The notes under the pieces are model-generated. The model was not told the DNA's origin. It made no database searches and saw nothing but the letters and a program-made list of their open reading frames with translations. This document shows, piece after piece, positions 7,428-13,495 of a stretch of DNA of 19,062 nucleotides. The DNA is from Clostridia bacterium (lineage in GTDB: Bacteria > Bacillota > UBA994 > PWPR01). The stretch's first letter is position 1. Each line of letters opens with the position of its first letter. A program made the translations under genes and the position numbers. The stretch spans positions 1 to 19,062 of the forward strand of contig PWPR01000189.1 of the NCBI GenBank assembly GCA_003557085.1, read 5' to 3'.

Positions 7428-8819
7428 TTACAATGGTTTAATTTTTTTCTTTAATGCAGCAACAATACCTGCAATATTAGAATCTTCTTCTAATAAGTTA
7501 CTAATTTTATCACAGGAATGCAAAACTGTAGAATGATCTCTTCCACCAAACTCTTCACCTATCTTAGGAAGCGAAGAGTCTGTCATTTCTCTAGCTAAAT
7601 AAATTGCTATTTGCCTAGGAAGAACAATATTCTTACTTCTTTTATTAGATATAAGTGTATTAACAGTCATACTATAATAATCTGCTACAACATCTTTTAT
7701 ATTTTCAATTGTAATTGGTTGAAAGTTATCTTTTGGCAAAATATCTTTTAGTACATTTTTTGCTAGTTCTATAGTTATAGGTACTCCGCTAATTTCTGCA
7801 AAAGCATTAATTCTAGTTAAAGCACCTTCAAGTTCTCTAATATTGCTAGTAATATGTTCTGCAATAAAGAAAGTTACATCTCTTGATACATTTATATTTT
7901 CAAGCTCAGACTTTTTTTGCAAGATAGCTATTCTAGTTTCTAGTTCAGGTTTTTGAATATCTGTTTGAAGTCCCCATTCAAATCTAGACCTTAAACGATC
8001 TTCTAACTCTCTCAATTCTTTTGGAGGTCTATCACTAGATATGATAAGCTGTTTTTTTGAATTATATAAGTCATTAAAAGTATGAAAAAATTCTACCTGT
8101 GTTCTTTCTTTATTTTCTAAAAATTGAATGTCATCAATCATTAATATATCAGCATTTCTATACTTATTTCTAAATTGATTTGTGGTGTTATTTTGAGTAG
8201 CTAATATAAACTCATTAATAAACTTTTCTGACGAAATATAGATAATCTTTAACTCTTTATGCTTCTCTTTGACATAATGGCCAATAGCATGCATAAGATG
8301 AGTTTTGCCTAATCCAGAACCCCCATAAATAAATAGAGGATTATAAGACTCTGCAGGGTTTTTAGCTACAGCCAAAGAAGCAGCATGAGCAAATCTATTA
8401 GATTCTCCAATAACAAAAGTATCAAAAACATATTTTGTATTTAATCTAATCTCGTTATATACATGTAGTGGAGGATTATCATTAGGCAATTTTATTTGTA
8501 GTTGTTGGGTTGATGATTCATCTGTATTTTCTTTATGAGAGTTAATAATTTGAACATAACCATCTACTTCACTTTTTTCAATAAATTCCACATCATAGTT
8601 TTCTTCGCATACCTCATAGATAGATTCTTTAAATAAATCTAAATAATTTTTGTTAAGCCAGTTAATAAAAAAAGAGTTAGGTACTTCCACAGCAATAATA
8701 TTATCATATTGAACTATGGCGTTAGTATCTTTGATCCAAATATCAAACTCTGATTTATTTGTTCTTGCTTCCATTAACTCTAAAACTCTCAACCAGATAG
8801 TATCTACATTTAATGACAT
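7428..8819 (-). CDS. dnaA: chromosomal replication initiator DnaA
   Basis: The AAA+ initiator that binds DnaA boxes and melts oriC. From the preferred start it is 463 aa: domain I near 1-75 (VDTIWLRVLELMEARTNKSE), a variable linker (about 85-115), Walker A GGSGLGKTHL (166-175), Walker B LMIDDIQFL (226-234), sensor ISSDRPP, and the domain IV DNA-binding signature GGRDHSTVLH (425-434). The frame continues 15 codons upstream to a TTG at 8864, but the ATG at 8817-8819 has GGAGTGA 5 nt upstream and gives the normal N-terminus MSLNVDTIWLRV. Box-like 9-mers on both sides suggest autoregulation and origin function. I could not find a convincing dnaA promoter in the upstream gap. Confidence 0.97.
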   Translation of the reverse strand: MSLNVDTIWLRVLELMEARTNKSEFDIWIKDTNAIVQYDNIIAVEVPNSFFINWLNKNYLDLFKESIYEVCEENYDVEFIEKSEVDGYVQIINSHKENTDESSTQQLQIKLPNDNPPLHVYNEIRLNTKYVFDTFVIGESNRFAHAASLAVAKNPAESYNPLFIYGGSGLGKTHLMHAIGHYVKEKHKELKIIYISSEKFINEFILATQNNTTNQFRNKYRNADILMIDDIQFLENKERTQVEFFHTFNDLYNSKKQLIISSDRPPKELRELEDRLRSRFEWGLQTDIQKPELETRIAILQKKSELENINVSRDVTFFIAEHITSNIRELEGALTRINAFAEISGVPITIELAKNVLKDILPKDNFQPITIENIKDVVADYYSMTVNTLISNKRSKNIVLPRQIAIYLAREMTDSSLPKIGEEFGGRDHSTVLHSCDKISNLLEEDSNIAGIVAALKKKIKPL

Positions 8820-9396
8820 ATTCTTCACTCCAGTACAAATAATAATTAAACAGGTTTTCAACAATGGTTTTTAACATAAATAAGCATTAAAGCTAAATAT
8901 ACAAGTTATCAACAGCCTCCTAGGTTAAATAAAAATAGAAATGGTTACTTTTCCACAGATACTAGACAAACTTGTACAATTAATACTCTCATATATATTG
9001 AATTTCCATAAAAACTAGTATAATAGCTATAATGAAGAGTATTTTGGGGATAAAAAAAACAAGTTATCCACAAGATGTTAAAAATTGTTGATTATTAAGT
9101 AATAAATATCATAACAAAATTAATAAAGATGGGCAATAAAAGCCTTCAAATGATTATTTTTTTAATTTTTCTTTATGACAATATGAAATTCTAGAGAAAA
9201 ACATAAAAACCTCTTTTAAATAAGAAAAAAAGGAGAAAGCCTGTGGAAAACTTAAAAGTCATTAAATCTTATTTTATTCTATAAGCAGGTATAGTTGTGG
9301 AAAACTATCTACATACTACATATTGTGCTTTTAGCAGTAGGATAAAATTATCTAAAAAAATTTTAAATCTATTATAGTAAAATGTGCTAAAAACAT

Positions 9397-9425
9397 TTGT
9401 TATAAAGGCAATTTAAAGTTATAAT
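9397..9425 (+). promoter_or_regulatory. candidate upstream promoter (P2) for rpmH
   Basis: TTGTTA (9397-9402), a 17-nt spacer and a perfect TATAAT (9420-9425). A transcript from here would include the inverted repeat at 9434-9486 before reaching rpmH. Confidence 0.5.
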
Positions 9426-9433
9426 CATGTTTG

Positions 9434-9486
9434 CTCTAGTAGAAAAGCTAACCTAAAGAAAAGATGGTTTCTTGACCTTACTAGAG
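9434..9486. repeat. long inverted repeat overlapping the rpmH -35 box
   Basis: CTCTAGTA (9434-9441) is the exact reverse complement of TACTAGAG (9479-9486). Inside the 37-nt interval AAGAAA and TTTCTT form a second 6-bp stem. The rpmH -35 (9472-9477) lies between the arms. It could be an RNA hairpin in the longer transcript or an operator-like DNA element. Confidence 0.4.
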
Positions 9487-9500
9487 TTAATACATATAAT
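9472..9500 (+). promoter_or_regulatory. sigma-A promoter of the rpmH operon
   Basis: TTGACC (9472-9477), a 17-nt spacer and TATAAT (9495-9500), one base from a full consensus. Transcription would begin near 9507, about 26 nt before the rpmH ATG. Confidence 0.85.
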
Positions 9501-9532
9501 AATGTAGAATATTACCGAGGAGGTGTTTTAAT

Positions 9533-9667
9533 ATGAAGCGAACTTATCAACCAAATAACAGAAAACGCAAGAAAAAGCATGGTTTTCGCAGTCGTATGAA
9601 GTCAGCTAACGGACGTAAAATATTGAAAAGACGCCGTCAAAAAGGCAGAAAAAGATTGACTGTATAA
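9533..9667 (+). CDS. rpmH: 50S ribosomal protein L34
   Basis: A 44-codon gene. The protein begins MKRTYQPNNRKRKKKHGFRS and ends KRLTV, very basic and near-identical in pattern to bacterial L34 (the TYQPN start, the HGFR motif and an R/K-rich tail). AGGAGGTG (9518-9525) lies 7 nt before the ATG. It is the first gene of the plus-strand operon with rnpA, as in most bacteria, and is read divergently from dnaA across the origin. Confidence 0.97.
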   Translation: MKRTYQPNNRKRKKKHGFRSRMKSANGRKILKRRRQKGRKRLTV

Positions 9668-9703
9668 GAAAGGCCATCTAGTTGGTGGTCTTTCGGTTTT
9701 ATT
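9668..9703 (+). terminator. weak terminator or attenuator between rpmH and rnpA
   Basis: GAAAGGCCA (9668-9676) pairs with TGGTCTTTC (9686-9694), a 9-bp stem with one G-U pair and a 9-nt loop, immediately after the rpmH stop. It is followed by GGTTTTATT, an imperfect T-tract. It probably lets some transcription through to rnpA and would help give more L34 than RnpA (inference). Confidence 0.6.
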
Positions 9704-9736
9704 ATAGCAATCTTTATTAAGAAAAGGAGCGCTAAA

Positions 9737-10084
9737 ATGCGCCGAGAGTACTCAATAAAAACAAGTAAAGATTTTAGGCGGCTTTATAGACATGGTAAAT
9801 CAAGAGCTGATAAGTACCTAGTAGTCTATGCAATTAAAGGCAAAAATGTGAGTCGTGCAGGTTTTTCCATAAGTAAGAAAGTTGGAAAAGCAGTAATAAG
9901 GAATAAAATTAAAAGGCGACTACGAGAAATATTTAGAAATAATATTAATACCTTCGTAGATGTTTTTGACATAGTTGTTGTGGTTAGAAAAGCTGCTGTA
10001 AATGCTGACTTTCAGACCCTTCAAAATTCATTTCTAAATCATTTACATCGTTTACAAGTTATCGCTGATGAAGGAGATGAATAG
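9737..10084 (+). CDS. rnpA: ribonuclease P protein component
   Basis: A 115-aa protein subunit of RNase P, which removes 5' leaders from pre-tRNAs together with the rnpB RNA. The RNR signature is clear at residues 47-66 (SKKVGKAVIRNKIKRRLREI), and the N-terminus has the usual SIKTSKDFRRLYRHGKS. AAGGAG (9724-9729) sits 7 nt before the ATG. It lies between rpmH and yidD, and the last codons (GAAGGAGATGAATAG) contain the ribosome-binding site for yidD. Confidence 0.97.
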   Translation: MRREYSIKTSKDFRRLYRHGKSRADKYLVVYAIKGKNVSRAGFSISKKVGKAVIRNKIKRRLREIFRNNINTFVDVFDIVVVVRKAAVNADFQTLQNSFLNHLHRLQVIADEGDE

Positions 10085-10085
10085 G

Positions 10086-10295
10086 TTGCAAAAGATCATT
10101 ATGCAACTGATAAAATTCTACCAAAAAAATATTTCGCCTATGAAGGGTGCAACATGTCGCTATAGACCAACTTGCTCAGATTATTCATTTCAAGCAATTG
10201 AGAAATATGGAGTAATAAGGGGCGGACTTAAATCTATATGGAGGATTTTAAGGTGTAATCCATTTGGTCGTGGCGGCTATGATCCACTAAAATAA
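10086..10295 (+). CDS. yidD: membrane protein insertion efficiency factor YidD
   Basis: A small cysteine-containing protein of the YidD/UPF0161 family that assists YidC-dependent membrane insertion. The conserved motifs are all visible: LIKFYQKNISPMKGATCRYR, PTCSDY, GGLKSIWRILRCNPF and GGYDP. The open frame extends back to an ATG at 10068, inside rnpA. AAGGAG (10071-10076) directly abuts the ATG at 10077 and is 9 nt from the TTG at 10086, and starting there gives 69 aa beginning MQKIIMQLIKFYQK, the usual YidD N-terminus. I therefore prefer TTG 10086, one base after the rnpA stop; ATG 10077 or 10068 are alternatives. Confidence 0.93.
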   Translation: MQKIIMQLIKFYQKNISPMKGATCRYRPTCSDYSFQAIEKYGVIRGGLKSIWRILRCNPFGRGGYDPLK

Positions 10296-10317
10296 AAAAG
10301 AGGAGGAAAACCTCACA

Positions 10318-11013
10318 ATGAATGATTTGGTCATTAATATAGTCAATTTCTTCTATCAAGTGACTGGTAGTTACGGTATCAGTATAATTTTATTGGCTAT
10401 ATTAGTAAGATTAATAATACTGCCATTTAATATTAGCAGTATGAAGTTTACGCATCTCTCCAAAAAATTAAATCCAAAAATGGAAGAGATAAAAAGAAAA
10501 TACAAAGACGATAAAGATAAGCAAAATCAAGCTACAGTTGAATTATGGCAAGAACATAAAGTAAATCCTTTATCTTCATGTTTACCAATGCTGATACAAT
10601 TACCTGTATTAATAATTGTTATACGAGCTATGCAAGACCCTAGTTTATATCAGGTAGCAGAACCTATGTTTATGGGACTAAACTTAACATTGCCAGAAGC
10701 AAATGTATATGCTTGGAACTTTGGACCTATATATCTAGTTTTACCATTTTTATCGGTAGTAACAACCTATTTTAGTTCTAAAATTATGTCAGCTGGCAGT
10801 CCACAAAATATGGGAACAATGAACATAGTAATGACGTTAATGATGGGTTGGATAACCTTAAGATTCCCATCTGGTTTGGCCTTGTACTGGGTAGTTGGAA
10901 ACTTGCTGCAGATGTCTCAGCATGTAGTATTTAATAAAGTAATGGAAAATAAGGAATTATTACCAGCAGAAGGAGTTAATAAAAGTGAAAAAAAGCGTAA
11001 TAAAAAGCGCTAA
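10318..11013 (+). CDS. yidC: membrane protein insertase YidC (Oxa1 family)
   Basis: A 231-aa integral membrane insertase of the Gram-positive type. Arg31 (LAILVRLIILPF) is the conserved groove arginine in the first core helix. It is followed by a charged cytoplasmic hairpin (about 43-80), then further membrane segments near 85-104, 133-152, 168-184 and 187-205, and a basic cytoplasmic tail (KSEKKRNKKR). There is no lipobox, unlike B. subtilis SpoIIIJ. AGGAGG (10301-10306) lies 11 nt from the ATG, a long spacing, and its GAGG can pair with CCTC at 10311-10314. It overlaps jag by 29 nt. Confidence 0.96.
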   Translation: MNDLVINIVNFFYQVTGSYGISIILLAILVRLIILPFNISSMKFTHLSKKLNPKMEEIKRKYKDDKDKQNQATVELWQEHKVNPLSSCLPMLIQLPVLIIVIRAMQDPSLYQVAEPMFMGLNLTLPEANVYAWNFGPIYLVLPFLSVVTTYFSSKIMSAGSPQNMGTMNIVMTLMMGWITLRFPSGLALYWVVGNLLQMSQHVVFNKVMENKELLPAEGVNKSEKKRNKKR

Positions 11014-11962
11014 AACAGTTGAGGAAGCAATTAATATTGCTCTAACTGAACTTGGCACTACAAAAGATAAAGTAGATATTGACGTTATAGAAGAACCTTC
11101 ATCTGGCTTTTTAGGAATTTTAGGAGTTAAACCAGCTATTGTAAAAATAGTTGAAAAAGAAGATAGTGATCAATTTGTTACTACAAAATCTCCAAAAACA
11201 GAAAATAAGCAAGTTAAAAAAGCTAAAGAAAAAGTTAAACCTACCAAGAAAGAAGAACCAAAAGATAAGAAGGAAGCTCTTGATGAGAGTTTCGACATAG
11301 TAAGTTTTTTACAAGAAGTATGTGATGGAATAATGCCTGGTTGTGAGGTTAAGATAGAGTCAGAAAATAAAGATGAGATTAACCTAGAAATAGAGGGCAA
11401 CAACCTTGGTTTAATAGTCGGAAAACATGGAGAAACATTAAACGCATTACAATACATAACTGCTATGGTGTACAATAGCAAGTTTGAAAAATTCAAAAGA
11501 GTAAATGTTGATGCGGGTGGTTATCGCAAAAAGAGAGAAGAAAAGATAGTTGAATTTGGTGTTAAAATGGCACATAAAGTTAAGAATACTGGAAGAAGAA
11601 TTTCTCTTGAACCTATGAACTCTTATGAAAGAAGAATAGTACACTTAGCACTGCAAGATATTGATGGTATCAATACTTTCAGTGAAGGAAGAGAACCAAA
11701 AAGAAAGATTGTAATTACATCTACAGGAAAACCAAATAAGTCTTCTATGCCCTATAATAAAAATAATAGAAATAATGATAAGTACAATAAAAAAGAAAGT
11801 AATAATAGGCAACAAAAAGAAGACCATGCAAGAGAAGAAAGACAGTACAAATCTCTTGAAAAACAGCATGATCAATTAAATGGTGAAAACGAGAAAAAAA
11901 ATGATAATAATCCTTATGAGCATTACTATAGTAAGTATGATAATAGGATAAAAAAGAAATAG
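10985..11962 (+). CDS. khpB: RNA-binding protein Jag/KhpB (EloR) with a long disordered tail
   Basis: Jag-N domain at about 1-56 (KSAKTVEEAINIALTELGTT and GFLGILGVKPA), a Lys/Glu-rich linker (70-100), a KH domain with GKHG at 146-149, and an R3H domain at about 180-246 (GRRISLEPMNSYERRIVHLA). Family knowledge: KhpB pairs with KhpA to bind RNAs and influences cell elongation and division. The start is GTG at 10985 with AAGGAG (10970-10975) 9 nt upstream, inside yidC. At 325 aa it is longer than the roughly 200 aa typical of B. subtilis Jag. The excess is partly the linker and partly a 79-residue Asn/Lys/Glu-rich, probably disordered C-terminal tail (247-325). Confidence 0.94.
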   Translation: MKKSVIKSAKTVEEAINIALTELGTTKDKVDIDVIEEPSSGFLGILGVKPAIVKIVEKEDSDQFVTTKSPKTENKQVKKAKEKVKPTKKEEPKDKKEALDESFDIVSFLQEVCDGIMPGCEVKIESENKDEINLEIEGNNLGLIVGKHGETLNALQYITAMVYNSKFEKFKRVNVDAGGYRKKREEKIVEFGVKMAHKVKNTGRRISLEPMNSYERRIVHLALQDIDGINTFSEGREPKRKIVITSTGKPNKSSMPYNKNNRNNDKYNKKESNNRQQKEDHAREERQYKSLEKQHDQLNGENEKKNDNNPYEHYYSKYDNRIKKK

Positions 11963-11971
11963 TTTGTTAAG

Positions 11972-12006
11972 AAAGGTTGTGGGTTGCTACCACAACCTTT
12001 TCTGAT
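11972..12006 (+). terminator. terminator after jag
   Basis: A perfect 11-bp stem (AAAGGTTGTGG 11972-11982, CCACAACCTTT 11990-12000) with a 7-nt loop, ending in a short T-run (TTTTCT). It ends the rpmH-jag transcript at least in part and leaves under 30 nt before mnmE, so mnmE may depend on read-through. Confidence 0.75.
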
Positions 12007-12029
12007 AAAAGATTACAGAGGTGAGCAAT

Positions 12030-13400
12030 GTGGATACAATCGTTGCAGTAGCAACTGCTTTAGGTGAAAGCGGAATTGGAATAATAAGAGTTAGCGGAAA
12101 AAATGCTATAGCAGTAGTTGATGAAATATTTGAGCATAAAAAGGGGAAAAACCTTAAAAATTTGAGCTCGCATAGAATTTATTATGGGAAAATAGTAGAT
12201 AATGATAAGGACGTTGTAGATGAAGTGCTGGTAAGCTTAATGAAAGCTCCTCATACATATACACGAGAAGACGTTATAGAAATTAATTGCCATGGTGGAA
12301 GACAAGCTATCATGAATATTTTAGAATTAATTTTGGCTGATAGTGAAAATGTTAGAATTGCAGAACCAGGGGAGTTTACAAAAAGAGCCTTTCTTAATGG
12401 AAGAATTGATTTGGCACAAGCAGAATCTGTAATTGACATTATTAGGTCTCAAACTGATACATCATTAAGAATGTCTATGGGGCAACTGGAAGGAAGACTA
12501 TCTAAAAAGATAGCAGAGATAAGTGAAATATTAATAGCAGTTCAGGCAGAAATAGCTGTTGATGTTGACTATCCAGAATATGAGGATGAAGAAAAGACTT
12601 CAAACAGCGCTTTCAATATTCTTATGGAAGTAAGAAAAGATATTAAAAGATTACTCAATACTTCAAAAACAGGAAGAATTATTAAAGAAGGCATAAAAAC
12701 AGTAATTGTTGGTAGGCCAAACGTTGGAAAATCTTCTTTACTAAATATGCTTTTAGGTGAAGAACGAGCAATAGTTACTGAAATCCCTGGTACAACTAGA
12801 GATACAGTAGAAGAACAGTTAAATCTAGGTGGGATACCACTTCACATAGTAGATACAGCTGGAATAAGAGATGCGGATGATCCAATAGAAAGAATTGGTG
12901 TTGAAAGGTCAAAAAAGGCTTTGAAAGCAGCTGATTTGGTATTACTTGTTTTAGATGCTTCAGAAAACTTGAGTAAAGAAGACAACCAATTACTCGAAAT
13001 TATTCCCAAAGAAAGAAGTATTGTAATTCTTAATAAAACAGATTTAAACCCAAAAATAAGTGAAGAGAATATAAATCAGCAGTTTCCTGTGGTATGGGTA
13101 TCAGCGCTTAAGGGTGAAGGACTTGAAGCTTTAGAGAATGTTGTCAAAGAGAGATATGCTAGTGGAGACTTTGATGTTGTCAATGATATTATTGTTAGTA
13201 ATGTAAGACACATAACGCTACTAAAAGAGGCAATAGAACTTATTGACCAAGCTATAGACACAATTAAAAGCAATATGCCCATTGATTTGATATGCATTGA
13301 TATTGAACAGTGTAGGCAAAAGCTTGGTAAAATAGTAGGAAAGACTATAGAAGAAGATTTATTAGACCATATATTTAATAATTTTTGCTTGGGCAAGTAA
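12030..13400 (+). CDS. mnmE: tRNA uridine-5-carboxymethylaminomethyl modification GTPase MnmE
   Basis: With MnmG it installs cmnm5 on wobble uridine 34 of certain tRNAs, using methylene-THF and glycine. From the preferred start (456 aa): N-terminal folate-binding domain (MDTIVAVATALGESGIGIIR), GTPase G1 GRPNVGKSS (228-236), GTTRD (254-258), DTAG (275-278), NKTD (335-338), and the C-terminal CLGK, equivalent to the conserved C[IL]GK. The frame opens at GTG 12021, but GAGGTGA (12018-12024) overlaps that codon and is 5 nt from GTG at 12030, which also gives the usual N-terminus. Its partner mnmG is normally next; here the large minus-strand gene intervenes. Confidence 0.96.
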   Translation: MDTIVAVATALGESGIGIIRVSGKNAIAVVDEIFEHKKGKNLKNLSSHRIYYGKIVDNDKDVVDEVLVSLMKAPHTYTREDVIEINCHGGRQAIMNILELILADSENVRIAEPGEFTKRAFLNGRIDLAQAESVIDIIRSQTDTSLRMSMGQLEGRLSKKIAEISEILIAVQAEIAVDVDYPEYEDEEKTSNSAFNILMEVRKDIKRLLNTSKTGRIIKEGIKTVIVGRPNVGKSSLLNMLLGEERAIVTEIPGTTRDTVEEQLNLGGIPLHIVDTAGIRDADDPIERIGVERSKKALKAADLVLLVLDASENLSKEDNQLLEIIPKERSIVILNKTDLNPKISEENINQQFPVVWVSALKGEGLEALENVVKERYASGDFDVVNDIIVSNVRHITLLKEAIELIDQAIDTIKSNMPIDLICIDIEQCRQKLGKIVGKTIEEDLLDHIFNNFCLGK

Positions 13401-13404
13401 AATC

Positions 13405-13440
13405 AAAAGTCATTGGCAGTAGTTTAGCCAATGACTTTTT
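13405..13440. terminator. bidirectional terminator between mnmE and the convergent large gene
   Basis: A 13-bp perfect stem (AAAAGTCATTGGC 13405-13417, GCCAATGACTTTT 13427-13439) with a 9-nt loop. On the plus strand it ends in five T residues directly after mnmE. On the minus strand the other side gives TTTTGATTTT, so it could also stop the large gene, whose stop codon is 56 nt away. Confidence 0.88.
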
Positions 13441-13495
13441 AGTTGTGAATAGCCTTTATAGAAGTCTTATATTATATAGATTTAAAATAAGAACT

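Larger units (their letters stand above)
8820..9532. other. oriC, dnaA-rpmH intergenic region with dispersed DnaA boxes
   Basis: This 713-bp gap holds no credible protein gene. Box-like 9-mers in the plus orientation are TTTTCAACA (8855-8863), TTATCAACA (8906-8914), TTTTCCACA (8949-8957) and the perfect consensus TTATCCACA (9064-9072). In the minus orientation they are TAATCAACA (9086-9094), TTTTCCACA (9242-9250) and TTTTCCACA (9296-9304). The four left-hand boxes point one way and the three right-hand ones the other. The stretch 9100-9235 is very AT-rich. The right end carries the rpmH promoters, and the left end is the dnaA leader. This is the incA/incB-like half of a bipartite Bacillus-style origin (inference from layout). 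Confidence 0.75.

Noticed and set aside
8865..9060. Search for a dnaA promoter on the minus strand
   Set aside because: Several -10-like sequences exist, but none pairs with a reasonable -35 at 16-18 nt, so no promoter was called.
9329..9392. TTTTAGCA (9329-9336) / TGCTAAAA (9385-9392) inverted repeat in the oriC gap
   Set aside because: Eight bases separated by 48 nt in very AT-rich DNA is likely by chance; no functional context seen.
10300..10314. GAGG/CCTC mini-hairpin that could hide the yidC ribosome-binding site
   Set aside because: Only four base pairs with an AAAA loop; too weak to claim as a regulatory switch without conservation evidence.
11645..11875. Minus-strand hydrophobic open frame opposite the jag tail, resembling a small membrane protein
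   Set aside because: Its Phe/Ile/Leu richness is the complement of the Asn/Lys/Glu codons of the jag tail; there is no ribosome-binding site or promoter.
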